A stretch of 64,000 nucleotides of DNA from Blastobasis lacticolella (GCA_905147135.1 LR990041.1:930001-994000); one strand, 5' to 3'; positions 9,684-20,640 are shown, numbered from the stretch's first letter. Translations and numbers: made by a program. Notes: a model not told the origin generated them from the letters alone.

Positions 9684-10440
9684 TTGCCCCACAAAACTAA
9701 AATTTTGCTTGCTCAAGCGTTATTCCTCCCAATACTTGACTATGCTGACGTATGCTACCTAGATGTCACTGAGGAGTTACTTTACAGACTCGAACGTTTG
9801 CAAAATATAGCGATACGTTTTATTTATGTTCTTCGCAAATACGATCATGTTTCCGAGTATCGTGCTCAGTTGAAGTGGCTTCCCATCCGGCGGCGGCGTG
9901 ATATGCATATCTTTTCCTTTCTGTACAAAATCCTCTATGATCTCTCTGCTCCCGACTATCTCCGCTCACGTTTTCAACATGTTCCCCCTGACACTCGTTC
10001 TAGGCGCCCCTGTATAACTAGAATGTTTGAGTTTCCTAGAACCAATACAAAAATTTTCCACAACTCCTCTGTGCGTGCTGTGCAGCTATTGAACGGACTT
10101 CCCAAGGCTATCCAAGAAAGCCCCACTTTCCCCATTTTTAAGATGAGAATAAGGGAACACTTCTTATCTACACAGCTATGATAGGTATATAGTATGTATA
10201 TATTTACGTATTTATATTATATGTATATATTTATGTATTTATGTTATATATTATAGGATTTAATTTAGGTTAATAGATTTTTTTTATATTATCTAAAAGT
10301 AAATGCCCAAGTACCCGTGATATCGCTTCCACACCTTTCAGGTTGGCTGGAAGAGATCTCTTGCAGAGATAAGCTCGCCTTTGTAAACTATGTTTAAGTG
10401 TTAACGATGTAACATTGTTTTATGTACAATAAAGAATAAA
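9684..10440 (+). pseudogene. LINE ORF2 C-terminal part and 3' end
   Basis: 165 open codons: LAQALFLPILDYADVCYLDV, LERLQNIAIRFIYVLRKYDH, LNGLPKAIQESPTFPIFKMR. This is the region after RT in Jockey/CR1-like LINEs. The 3' region ends near an AATAAAG signal at about 10430. Confidence 0.75.
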
Positions 10441-10454
10441 TATTGCTTCCCTGC

Positions 10455-10664
10455 CTATGCAGTCGAATCCGTCTTTTGTCCCGTCACCAATGAGGTTAAA
10501 AACACCGTCATTAATCGACTCCAAAACAATGGGTTGACGCATATAATTAATTTTTCACTTTCCTCCTCAACGTTTACTAATATTTGGCGTAAGGCATTGG
10601 TTATCCCACTTCCCAAAACTTCCTCTCCCTCATCCTCAAATCATTTCACACCTATATACAGGGT
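10455..10664 (+). pseudogene. LINE RT N-terminal fragment
   Basis: Reads FVPVTNEVKNTVINRLQNNG and INFSLSSSTFTNIWRKALVI then PLPKTSSPSSSNHFTPI, the first RT blocks. It lies after a C-terminal fragment, so the local LINE order is scrambled. Confidence 0.65.
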
Positions 10665-10814
10665 GACCTTAGCCTATGATCATTATAATGAAACCCTATC
10701 TAAGACTGCTACTCAGCAGCATCATAAAATAGGTCTTTCTTTAATTAGACAAAAAATCATAAAACTATATTTTCTAACAAATTATATTGTAACTTAATCG
10801 GCAACAATTACAAC

Positions 10815-10915
10815 ATAGATAGATAGATTAACTCTTTATTGCACACAAAATTACAGGAACAGGAACATTTAACAGGTCTATTTAAACATTGTGGGCAAAT
10901 GCCTTATCATACTGT
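10815..10915 (-). repeat. Dispersed repeat I fragment
   Basis: AGATAGATTAACTCTTTATTGC and a later GTGGGCAAATG match 24585-24670. Confidence 0.55.
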
Positions 10916-10984
10916 ATCCCGACAACACGAATGTCGTGGTTTAATGAATTATTGAAATTTATGACATGACACATGAGAAGTGAG

Positions 10985-11312
10985 CAGGCGTGGATCCAGG
11001 ATTTGCTTTAGAGGGGGGGAGGTCGGGGGGCAAAAGTCAAAATTTTAGGTTATTAAAGAGATAACGCCCCGAGTTAAATAACATGGTGTGATCAATAGGA
11101 TCGAGCTTTCGGGGTTATTTCAAGATATTTCGGGGTTAAAAACCGTTGTTCTCCTGGAGAACAACGAATACGTGAGCGAGCGGAGCGAGGTCGAAATTTT
11201 TGACATTAACAGCTGGAGTTGAATATTTGTAATGTTGAATGTGCGATTGTAAATCAAAGTCGGGCTGAGGGGAGGGGCAATTGCACAATTGCACCCATTG
11301 CCCCCCCGCCTG
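10985..11312. mobile_element. hAT-type MITE (328 bp) with 8-bp target duplication
   Basis: GAAGTGAG at 10977-10984 and 11313-11320 flanks an element starting CAGGCGTGG and ending CCCGCCTG (6-bp perfect inverted ends CAGGCG). Interior G- and C-rich runs; no protein. Confidence 0.8.
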
Positions 11313-11654
11313 GAAGTGAGTGACGTTATGGTACACTTCAAATTTTGTTAAATTACAATACAATTTTTGTCAAAATTCAAAAGACCATGCAACCATGTAC
11401 AGACTGCTTCTGAGTAATGAATTTAAAATCGTCGATTTTTCGGTAAATACTGGACTGATTGTTATGATAGGTACCTTGCAGTTTTTTTTAAATACCCTCC
11501 TCAACTAATAGTATTCGACTTTGTCCAGAGCGCAAAGACACCTTGTATATTCTTCCCTTTTTGTCTGAACTCCTAGAGGCACACAAACAATTTTTAGCTT
11601 TTGTGTTTGTAAGCGACGCGCATGCATATGCTTTTGATTTATTTAATCTTTTGT

Positions 11655-12180
11655 CAAATCTTTAGGTGTAGTTGCATAAAGCTATTTTATCTACACTCAT
11701 ATTGTAATGTTCCAATTACATATTCGAAAACAGTCGTTTAAGGATACACTTTTTTCACGCCAGTCTATATAATTTTAAAAAATTACTTTATGATACAGCA
11801 TTTCCCATATTATTTTCATGACAGCTGTAACGTAAAATAACTGTTTAATCATTGTTCAACACTTATATTTTTCAAATTATTGTCGGGGGCCCGGACGCGG
11901 CCAAATGTAGGCTGAACACCTAAATGTCTTTAACAAATTCAAAATTTAAATTTTCCTGTTTATATTTGTGTGTAATTATTTTCCCGCTAAAAAGAATATT
12001 ATTTTCTAATTGTTGTAACTTGTTTGTGAATGTTTTTTCTTGTTTGAAGCAAATAAATAGATAAATGTGAAAGTAGTGAAGTGAATTTTCCGCCGCTTGA
12101 TATCCTTGAAGCATAGATACAACGGAACTGACTCGCAGCTTACTTCCAGCAAATACACCTAATGCCATCTTATAACCAAT
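11655..12180 (+). repeat. Dispersed repeat M2, copy 1
   Basis: Direct-orientation match to 31300-31800 over about 500 bp (GCATTTCCCATA, GTAGGCTGAA(C/T)ACCTAAATG, GACTCGCAGCTTACTTC). Non-coding; transposon class not clear. Confidence 0.75.
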
Positions 12181-12237
12181 TTCGGAACTATAAATAAAGT
12201 TGTGAGAGTGAATATGGAGAGCACTAAGCTGACGATT

Positions 12238-13066
12238 CTTGTGCTAGTCGATTTTCCAATTGCGTGAACAATGACATCTTGCTGGCTGTCTTGGCTCACC
12301 TCGGGGCATCATCCTCGGTGACGGATTGGTTCGCGTCCATTCTCCGCTGTCGTCAGCAGGCAGTGCAAGCGGATGGGTTATCCTTCAGCTGGCGTTCCGC
12401 AGGGAGGTATTCTTTCTTCAAATCTCTTTTCTCTATTTATAAATCCGCTGACTCAAAATACCTGCTCATATCACTTGTATGCTGACGACCTGCAGATATA
12501 TGCAGCCGCTGAAGCCTCTTATATCTCGGATGCGGTGCGTGCACTTCTCAATGACCTTGACACCATCCAGGATTGGTCGAACAGGATCGGAATCTCCGTC
12601 AATCCCGCTAAGTGCCAAGCCATTATTTTAGGTAGCCAGTATTTAATGAAACGCCTTTTCATTGTTCCTCTGATTCATTACAACGGTGTACTAGTTACTC
12701 ATCTAGTTAGTTAGTTAGTTACTCATCAACTAGGTAAAAGATTTGGGGTTCTATATGGATAATACATTCAGTTGGGCTGCTCATGTAACAGAGGTTAGCA
12801 GGAAGGTTACGGGTACTCTGTTCTTTTTATAAATTTAAATTTTGCCTTCCTCCTGCTACCAAACTCTAAACTATGCTGACGTGTGTTACCCCGATAACAA
12901 CCAACATTTTTTACAAAAGCTGGACCGTCTCGTTAACAACTGCACTATGTTCATTTTCGGTTTACGAAACTATTACCATATCTACAAATTTCGTGCCAAG
13001 CTCCGATGGCTCACTATTCGCCAGCGCCGTTATTTAAGACCACTTGCTGTACTGTATTACATGATA
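12238..13066 (+). pseudogene. Old LINE RT fragment, left part
   Basis: Frames give NNDILLAVLAHLGASSSVTD, AGVPQGGILSSNLFSLFINP, YHLYADDLQIYAAAEA and FGLRNYYHIYKFRAKLRWLT. Frame is cut at 13064 by the inverted-repeat element and resumes at 16781 (LYYMI then FKEYISILSD in frame). Confidence 0.78.
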
Positions 13067-13100
13067 GTTTGGGGTAGCCGAATCGTGTAATATATATAAT

Positions 13101-16100
13101 TTTGGGGGTCTTGCTGCACCACGTCCGTAGGCTATACCCTAGAGACCCTACACGTGACCCCCGGGTGGTGCGAAGAGTGCAGCCGAAATTGCTTGGTGGT
13201 AGGGCCTCGGCCCGCATGGCTAGCGACCACCCACGGAGATGAGTCTGCATGGCGCTAAGCAGCCCATGGGCTGTGTTCCGCCAGAGTACTCCGTGAGCCA
13301 TTTCCCCTCGTCCGAGTGCTGTAATGTTGGTACTCTGTAGGTCCCAGTTTTGTGTCGGACATGATAGGGGGGTGGGCGTGACAGGTTGGCGCGTGGGCCA
13401 GGGAGACCCGATGAAACGGCTCGTCGCTGGCCGCCCGCCAGTTAGTAGGGGACCCGAACCCGGGCATCACTTTCAACCTCCGGCCCGGGAGGCTGTCCCG
13501 CCAACTGCGCGAAAAATCCTGGGGATTCCTGTCGTGCCGGGGTAGGAGACCGGAGTGGACCCGACAGGTATCTTCAGGGGGGATCTGGGGCCCTTCCGTC
13601 CCCCGTGCCAGCTTTTCACACAACCCATCCCTCTGCAGCGTCCTGTAGCAAAACATCTTTGCCCTGCTGGATACCAATGTTACAGCACTCCTTTTTTACC
13701 CCTCTAAAAATACCATGGCAAAAAGTAAAACAAAGAGTAAGGTTTTTTCAGCGGCACCTCTTTCCACACTTCGAGTGGACTTTTGCAACATCAGGGGCCT
13801 CCACTCCAACCTGAACGCCGTACATCACCACCTTGAGACGGCGAAGCCTGCCTTACTCTTTCTGACTGAAACACAGATATCACCTCCGGCCGACACTTCG
13901 TACCTCCATTATCCTGGGTACAAGTTAGAACACAGGTATCTTCCTCGCGCTGGTGTGTGCTTATTCGTCAGAGGTGATATCTGCTGTCGACGTCTTGCCA
14001 TTGAACAGAGTGACGAATCTGTTTTGTGGGTGTGCGTGGAACAGGGAGGTTCATCCCGTGTCTACGCATGCCTATACAACAACCGTCACGGCGTAGGTGA
14101 GACAAATCGGTTTTTTGAGCACATTCAATGCGCTACCGACAGGGTTCTTGAGCGGTGTCCTTCGGCTGAGTTGGTAGTTTTAGGAGACTTTAATGGTCAC
14201 CACACTGAGTGGCTAGGGTCAAGCCGCCCTACCAACCCCGCCGGGAGATCCGCCCACGAATTTGCTTTGGCCAATGGTCTCACGCAGCTGGTATTAGAAC
14301 CCACCTACTTACCGGATGTTGTGGGCCGTAATCCTTCTTTGTTAGACCTTCTGTTGACCTCCCACCCAGACGGTTATCGGGTGTCCGTCGATGCTCCTCT
14401 TGGGACATCTGACCACTGCCTGGTCCGTTCTGAGGTGCCTCTTGCTAAACCCGAACGGGCTCGCCCCAGTGGGTCACGCAAGGTATGGCACTATGGTTCA
14501 GCAGACTGGGATGGATTGCGAGAATTCTTCGCGTCGTACCCGTGGATGCAGCTTTGCTTTTCCTCAAATGACACCAACACCTGTGCCGCCGCTGTAGCTG
14601 ATGTCATACTGCAGGGAATGGAATGTTTTATCCCATCTTCTGTAGTCCGTCTCGGCGGCAAAAGTCAGCCCTGGTACGATAGGCCTAGTGCTGAGGCAAC
14701 TCGCCTGAAGCAGGATGCTTTTCGTGCCTGGACAATGGCTCGGGCCCAAAAGGACCCTAACACCCACATTTTGAGGAAAAAGTACAATGCTGTATCGAGG
14801 TCTACAAAGAGGGTAATGGCCAGAGCAAAATTTAATTTCATCGGCGGAATTGGAGAGAAACTGATCAGCTACCCCTCTGGGAGCCGTGCTTTTTGGTCTC
14901 TCTCCAAAGCTGTCGAGGGGAACTTTTGTCGGCCCACCCTTCCACCTTTGCGCAAGCCGGATGACCAATTGGTCCACACAGCAAAAGAGAAAGCCGATCT
15001 CTTAGGTAATCTTTTTGCTCATAACTCAACTCTGGATGATGGGGGAGCTGCACCGCCTACCATCTTACGGTGTGAGGGCATCATGCCCGAGATTCGTTTC
15101 ACCCAAAAAATCATAAAACGTGTGCTTCTCTCCCTAGACATCCGGAAGTCCAGTGGACCTGATGGCATTCCGGCTATCGTTCTCAAAAAATGTGCTCCCG
15201 AGTTGTCTCCCGTGTTAATGCGCCTATTCAAGCTTTCCTACACCTCTGGAACGGTGCCGTCTTCATGGAAGCTAGCCCATGTGCATCCGATACCCAAGAA
15301 GGGTGACAATTCGGACCCATCAAACTACAGGCCTATAGCGGTAACCTCCTTGCTCTCTAAGGTGATGGAGCGGATCATCAATATCCAGCTCCTTGGGTAC
15401 CTCGAGGATCACCAGATGATCAGTGACCGTCAATATGGCTTCCGTCATGGTCGCTCAGCTGGTGACCTTCTTGTGTACCTAACACACCGGTGGGCTGAGG
15501 CTGTCGAGAGCAAGGGGGAGGCTCTGGCTGTCAGTCTTGATATAGCCAAGGCATTTGATCGGGTCTGGCACAGGGCACTGCTAACAAAACTCCCGAAGTA
15601 CGGTATCCCCGAGGGGCTCTGCAATTGGGTATCCAGCTTTCTGTCTGGACGGAGCATCCAAGTCGTTGTCGACGGATGCTGCTCCGATACCAAGACCATT
15701 AATTCTGGAGTACCCCATGGTTCAGTGCTATCTCCCACGCTGTTTCTTCTGCATATCAATGATATGCTGAATATTCCCAGTATTCATTGCTATGCAGATG
15801 ACAGTACTGGAGATGCTTGTTATACTGGCCGTGCGAATATCCCTCGTTCCGTGGTGTCGGAAAGCCGAATAAGACTTGTGTCAGAGATTGAACACTCCTT
15901 GGAGCAAGTTGCTCACTGGGGCAGACTGAACCTAGTGGAATTCAACCCTTCAAAGACACAGGTCTGCGCATTTTCCGCCAAAAAGGATCCCTTTGTCAAT
16001 GTGCCGAAGTTCCAAGGGACACCCCTTTCCATCTCAAAAAGTATCGGGATCCTTGGTGTCGACATATCGGATAACGTGCGCTTCCGGAGTCACCTAGAAG

Positions 16101-16723
16101 GTAAGGCCAAACTGGCTTCGAAAAAGCTTGGCGTGCTTAACCGGTCCAGGCGATACTTCACCCCAGGGCAGCGCCTGCTGCTGTACAAGGCACAGGTGCG
16201 GCCTCATATGGAGTATTGTTCCCATCTTTGGGCCGGCGAAACTGCCGACCTGCTTAATCCTTTGGACTCCGTACAGAGACGCGCCGTACGAATTGTCGAC
16301 GATCCCATACAAACAAGCAAGTTAGAACCACTGGCTAACCGAAGGGACTTTGGCTCCCTGTGTGTGTTCTATCGGCTGTACAATGGGGAGTGTTCCGAGG
16401 AACTTTTCGATCTGGTGCCCACAGCACAATTCCGCCATCGCACCACCCGCCGTGGGCTGGGTACTCATCCCCACTACGTAGACCCTCTGTTGGTCACCAC
16501 GCGAAGGTTCGAAAGAACGTTTCTCGCTCGTACGATTCGGTTGTGGAATGAGCTCCCAGCCACAGTGTTTCCTTTGGACTATGACATGGGATCGTTCAAG
16601 AGGTATATTAGAGGTCTCTTTAGAGGCGGGCAACGCATTGGTGACTCCCCTGGTGTTGTCCATATGCGGCGGTGACCACTTTCCATCAGGTGGCCCGCTT
16701 GCCTGTTTGTCTGCTAAGTAACA

Positions 16724-16735
<12 letters not shown>
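13101..16735 (+). mobile_element. Jockey-type LINE, near full length
   Basis: Starts near TTTTGGGGGTCTTGCTGCACC, has about 600 bp of GC-rich leader, one long ORF2 and a 3' end CAGGTGGCCCGCTTGCCTG followed by poly(A) at about 16725. No ORF1 is visible, so it is either 5'-truncated or ORF2-only. Fresh-looking compared with its surroundings. Confidence 0.85.
13715..16675 (+). CDS. Jockey-type LINE ORF2: endonuclease and reverse transcriptase, 986 aa, open
   Basis: Nicks DNA and reverse transcribes the element at the nick. Seen: N-terminal AP-like endonuclease (FCNIRGLHSNL about residue 24, VVLGDFNGHHTEW about 157, TSDHCLVRSEV about 232); RT (SSGPDGIPAIVL about 477, NYRPIAVTSL, QYGFRHGRSAGD, SLDIAKAFDRVW about 608, SGVPHGSVLSPTLF about 665, CYADDSTG about 692); conserved C-terminal WNELPATVFPLDYDMGSFKR. 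No stop or frameshift. Odd: the usual PQG of the RT motif is PHG, which could weaken activity. MAKSKTK start chosen as first Met; ORF length fits Jockey ORF2. Confidence 0.93.
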   Translation: MAKSKTKSKVFSAAPLSTLRVDFCNIRGLHSNLNAVHHHLETAKPALLFLTETQISPPADTSYLHYPGYKLEHRYLPRAGVCLFVRGDICCRRLAIEQSDESVLWVCVEQGGSSRVYACLYNNRHGVGETNRFFEHIQCATDRVLERCPSAELVVLGDFNGHHTEWLGSSRPTNPAGRSAHEFALANGLTQLVLEPTYLPDVVGRNPSLLDLLLTSHPDGYRVSVDAPLGTSDHCLVRSEVPLAKPERARPSGSRKVWHYGSADWDGLREFFASYPWMQLCFSSNDTNTCAAAVADVILQGMECFIPSSVVRLGGKSQPWYDRPSAEATRLKQDAFRAWTMARAQKDPNTHILRKKYNAVSRSTKRVMARAKFNFIGGIGEKLISYPSGSRAFWSLSKAVEGNFCRPTLPPLRKPDDQLVHTAKEKADLLGNLFAHNSTLDDGGAAPPTILRCEGIMPEIRFTQKIIKRVLLSLDIRKSSGPDGIPAIVLKKCAPELSPVLMRLFKLSYTSGTVPSSWKLAHVHPIPKKGDNSDPSNYRPIAVTSLLSKVMERIINIQLLGYLEDHQMISDRQYGFRHGRSAGDLLVYLTHRWAEAVESKGEALAVSLDIAKAFDRVWHRALLTKLPKYGIPEGLCNWVSSFLSGRSIQVVVDGCCSDTKTINSGVPHGSVLSPTLFLLHINDMLNIPSIHCYADDSTGDACYTGRANIPRSVVSESRIRLVSEIEHSLEQVAHWGRLNLVEFNPSKTQVCAFSAKKDPFVNVPKFQGTPLSISKSIGILGVDISDNVRFRSHLEGKAKLASKKLGVLNRSRRYFTPGQRLLLYKAQVRPHMEYCSHLWAGETADLLNPLDSVQRRAVRIVDDPIQTSKLEPLANRRDFGSLCVFYRLYNGECSEELFDLVPTAQFRHRTTRRGLGTHPHYVDPLLVTTRRFERTFLARTIRLWNELPATVFPLDYDMGSFKRYIRGLFRGGQRIGDSPGVVHMRR

Positions 16736-16755
<20 letters not shown>

Positions 16756-16780
16756 TACACAATTCGGCTACCCCAAACTA

Positions 16781-16995
16781 TTTAAAGAGTATATTTCAAT
16801 CCTTTCTGACTCTCACAACCTATCTTTGCTCCACACATAACCAATTATTGAATATGCCTCTACATCGCACCGGCTTTACATCTAACACTTTTGCAGTTAA
16901 GACGATATGGCTCTGGAATGATCTCCCCTGTGATATCGGACTATTACCCAACAAATATTATTTTAAGAAAGCGGTGCATAGTCATTACTAGAGTG
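16781..16995 (+). pseudogene. Old LINE C-terminal part, right of the nest
   Basis: FKEYISILSDSHNLSLLHT then, after a stop, GFTSNTFAVKTIWLWNDLPC: completes the LINE broken at 13064. Confidence 0.7.
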
Positions 16996-17598
16996 CTCTA
17001 TAATACTCGCTCTCCCTCCCCGTTCGACCCACTTCACTGTATTCTTCACACTTCTCTTCACATTGTCTAATAGTGCAGGAAAATTAAGTTTTAATCCGGA
17101 CATTGATAATTACTAAACGGGACCTTTTGGAATATGTTCGGACACCCCATGATAACGCTCAAAAATGTCCCCAAGGCTTCCCTGTTGGGATAGCCGAGAT
17201 ATCCTGGAAAAACTAGAAAAACGTTTCTTTGACTGAATTGACCAATCGTTTTTAGGAGATAAAAAATTACACATTTTAAAACAGTACCTATTGATATATA
17301 AAAATGACGCCCTTTATGATTCCCAAAACAAGACATGCAAATCATGTACTTGTGCCTATGCATTAGTAAAGTATATAATAAAATAAATGCAAACGAAGTT
17401 TAAACACGAAGCAAAACGATTACTTCGTATGCAAGAAAAGGACAATATTTTAAAAAATTGTAGCATTTGAAAATGAAGTTTGAATTAGTTTACAAGTGTT
17501 TCACTCCCTAAGATCCGTTCTTATACATAATATTGAAGATAAAAGACAGTAAGAATGACAATGATAAATGAATGAATATGTGTGAAGCAGTCACTCAC
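16996..17598. other. Intronic sequence, nothing recognised
   Basis: AT-rich; no repeat partner found by eye in the window. Lies 3' of exon 7 in the transcript. Confidence 0.4.
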
Positions 17599-17741
17599 TC
17601 GCGCTCATCGCCCAGCTCGTCCTGCAGCCGGTCGAGGCGCGCCAGCACGCCGTCGCGGTCGCGCCGCAGCGCCGCCGCCGTCGCCTGCGCCGCCAGCGCC
17701 ACGTCAGACTTCACAGCCAGCTCCGCCTCCGTCGCGGCCAG
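17599..17741 (-). CDS. Exon 7 of the coiled-coil protein gene
   Basis: Seen: 143 bases, acceptor CGCTCCCACGTCCCCAG, donor GTGAGT; phase 0 in, phase 2 out. About 47 residues of coiled coil (LAATEAELAVKSDVALAAQA then RRDRDGVLARLDRLQDELGD). The donor overlaps an in-frame TGA, so a naive reading frame ends there; the phase-2 exit joins cleanly to exon 8. The first third of this exon is duplicated at 17823-17867. Confidence 0.82.
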
Positions 17742-17822
17742 CTGGGGACGTGGGAGCGTGACATGGGAGAAGTGCAGCAACCTCAACGCAACTCAAAACT
17801 TCTTTATTGATTAGTACATTTA

Positions 17823-17867
17823 AGCCACATCAGACTTCACAGCCAATTCCGCTTCAGACGCGGCCAG
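17823..17867 (-). pseudogene. Partial tandem copy of exon 7 start
   Basis: Reads LAASEAELAVKSDVA after a GTCCCCAG acceptor-like end and then stops (TAA). It repeats the first 15 codons of exon 7, about 126 bases upstream in the transcript. A flanking intron string (TTTATTGATTA) is repeated at 17801 and again at 18213, so this intron has been tandemly duplicated too. Confidence 0.7.
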
Positions 17868-18353
17868 CTGGGGACATCGTTTTCATAATTCTCTGTTTTT
17901 ACATATTTAACTTACATTTCATATATTGATTTAGTGAGTTTCGGCGGTCGCACGACACAAATTAAACATTTTTATTTAGCAACTCTGGTGCTGACAGAAT
18001 ATCAGTGTTGTAAGTTTCACCGACTAGCAACAATATGCTGAGTCGGCTCCGATTCCTTGGGCAGTGCAAGATACTTTCTAGTTAAATGTAAATTTATGAA
18101 TTTGTTTCTCTCTGTGTACTAAGTATTTTGTATTGCTTCTTAGAATAAACAGATTCTATTTTATTCTACATTGAAGAAGTGCAACAGCGTCAAATCTAAA
18201 AATCGGCTTAAAATCTCTTTATTGATTAACACATTCAATATCTCTTTCAATCGACAAAAAGGTGGGGGGTCGGAAAGTAGGAAAGAAACATACAGTGACA
18301 CGTTAGCCTCCATGACCGCGCCCGTTAATAAATAAATAAATAAATAATAAATA

Positions 18354-18608
18354 GTCGTGGACAAATTCACACAGCGCCATCTAGCCCCAAAGTAAGCAAA
18401 GCTTGTGTTATGGGTGCTAGATAACTGATAAACTACTTACATACTTTTTTTTTTTTTTTTTTTATATATACATACTTATTATATATAGAACACCCAGACC
18501 CGTAACAGAAATAAAAATTCATCATTTCAATTTCTGCCCGGCCGGGAATCGAACCCGGGACCTCTTGCGTGGCAGACCGATGTTGACCACTGAACCACTC
18601 AGGTCGTC
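18354..18608 (-). mobile_element. tRNA-Gly-derived SINE C, near full length
   Basis: Minus strand: head GACCTGAGTGGTTCAGTGGT, anticodon-arm region TCTGCCACGCA and B box GGTTCGATTCC match tRNA-Gly(GCC); then the family body and the GGCGCTGTGTGAATTTGTCC end. A T-run of about 19 at 18447 interrupts the tail region. Confidence 0.88.
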
Positions 18609-19000
18609 AAATACCAGGCAGAGACGGACCGCCCGACATATTTTATAGGTATCTATTAACGTCGCACGGGTCATTCTATTAACAGTGGAGTTGCCTCTCC
18701 ACTCGGGAAAAGTTTCTTTAAAACAGTATGCGACTGTTTTGTCTTTAAGGTGCGAGCGTAACAGCTACCTAGGCGTAGACACGTGACTTAGCTACCGCCC
18801 TGTCATATGCTCATTGCAAATTGCTACGTATGAGTATACCCATCCACTTTCGCTCATTTCAGTGTACCTCAGCGAGGCGGCTAATCGCGTTTATCAAGTG
18901 TGAGGTGTATACCAACCCTGCCGCAGACTCAGTGCCGACGCGTACCTACATACACAAGCCCTGACCTGTAGTTGTTATTGTAACAGCTATAATATTAATC
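18609..19000. other. Unassigned, moderately GC sequence
   Basis: Includes CCTCTCCACTCGGG and several CpG-bearing strings; no coding pattern I can support. Confidence 0.3.
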
Positions 19001-19212
19001 ATCTTTGCCTTAATGTCCCGGTTGTCATTTGGCAGATCAGGTACGTTCAGTGGAGCGACAGCCATCTGACCTCCGTGGCCCTGTTAACAGGGGGACTTGA
19101 CCAGATTGGATCATGGTTAACTGAATGTGCAGGTTTCACCACGAAGTTTTCGCTCACCGTAAGAGCATCGGTCAGTGTTCAACTAATGAATGTACAAAAC
19201 TTGTTGAACAAC
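19001..19212 (-). mobile_element. SINE D, partial
   Basis: Shares GGCAGATCAGGTA, CATCTGACCTCCGTGGCCCT and GTAAGAGCATCGGT with the full copies; tRNA head missing. Confidence 0.75.
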
Positions 19213-19475
19213 TATCTGCAGTGATACCCCCTATCTCCGATTATACGCCGCCATTTTGATGCAATTGAGTTTAAACCAATCGCAGCAAGACTCTCTTGCT
19301 CTTGGTGCGATTGGTCCACACTCGAGAATCGAGATGACACCGTTCAAATCGGACGTGTCTAGTAATTAATTATATTATTAATTATTTGCGAAGTCGCGAC
19401 CTAGTTTTTGGCAGTAAGCAATATCTGTGTCAACTGTGTCGATTTCTGTGTGAATCATATTAGTATAATGACTAA

Positions 19476-20640
19476 GTGCTAGTTTTAAAGTGGAAAAATG
19501 GAAAGTTTAATAAGGCGCAGCCCCCAGCTACGCCTACGCAGGTGACCTGTACCCCAAACCCGACTTCCGCGGAAGAAGCTTTAGAAACGGTGTCGACGCC
19601 CGAAATTCAACGTTGGATGACGTCAATCGAACAGTGCCTTAACGAGATTTGTACAGTATCAGCCGAAGATAAGCTGAATTCGGACCAGAAGCTCAAAATT
19701 AACAACTTAAGCCGGAAAATTGGTAGTGGGACCTCGCAGATGGCTGTGCTGTACCAAGCCCTAAAAAAAATGGCGCTCAAACTCATAGTATGCTTCAAGC
19801 CCTAAAAGACAAGCACGACTTATCACAGCAGCTACAAGACCTAAAACAAAGCATTAAAAATTCTCAAAACCTACGACAGGTACCATTTCCTTCGCCGATA
19901 TGGTTAAGAAAAAAGATAATGATTTCATAAAGCCCATTAACTTGAGTACCATTGCCATATATCCGGAAGATAAACAGAAGTCGAGTGAGGAAACTAAATC
20001 TCTCGTCCAAAAACTCATCCGCCCGGAAGAAATGCAGCGGCACGTGAGAGGCCTCCGTAAGACGACGAATGGCGGAGCTATAATAAGCCCTGCGAACAAA
20101 AGCGACGTAGAGAAGCTAAAGCAATCTACCCGGCTGACATCCTCTGGCCTGACCGTAGATGAGCCCCATAAACGCAGACCTAGAATTATAGTTATCGGAG
20201 TACCCGCGTCGATGCAACAGTCCGTGGTCTTCAAGTGCGTTTTTAATCAAAACCTGGCAAAAAGCTAGATGATATGACACTTGAGATCTTTTTGACGTCT
20301 ATAAAGTTGAGTCATAAGTCGGGGAAGAAAGATGCCGAGACCTGTAATTACATTTTAAAAGTACCTACTCTCATACGTAAGGCGCTCATAGCGCAAGATA
20401 GAGTCTTCGTAAACTGGTCAGCATGCACTGTCAGAGACTTCACTCTTGTCACTCGCTGCTTTAAGTGTCAGCAGTATGGACATGCAGCAAAATCTTGTCG
20501 TCAAGCTGATATCACGTGTGGCCATTGTGGCGATCTAGGTCACTCACTAAACGACGGCACAAAAAAGACTCAGCCAGCAAAGCTCGCGCTTCAAAAAGCC
20601 GAGCAACCATACAACAGGTGCTCCTGAATGTCCCACCAAG
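19476..20640 (+). pseudogene. LINE ORF1 (gag-like) with zinc knuckles, decayed
   Basis: Three overlapping frame pieces. C-terminal CFKCQQYGHAAKSC is a perfect CX2CX4HX4C knuckle; a second, CGHCGDLGHSLND, lacks its last Cys. The middle piece (FADMVKKKDNDFIKP etc.) is typical of LINE ORF1. Frameshifts near 19800 and 20268. Confidence 0.75.

Larger units (their letters stand above)
13067..16778. mobile_element. TA-flanked inverted-repeat element hosting a LINE
   Basis: GTTTGGGGTAGCCGAATCGT at 13067 on and its near-exact inverse ending CCCCAAAC at 16778 are about 30-bp terminal repeats followed by (TA)n. TA flanks at 13065-13066 and 16779-16780; removing the insert and one TA restores the host LINE frame. 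Fits a Tc1/mariner-type MITE whose TA-rich middle received a LINE. Confidence 0.85.

Noticed and set aside
13255..13677. 140-codon minus frame before the intact LINE ORF2
   Set aside because: Lies in the GC-rich LINE leader, antisense, with no motif.
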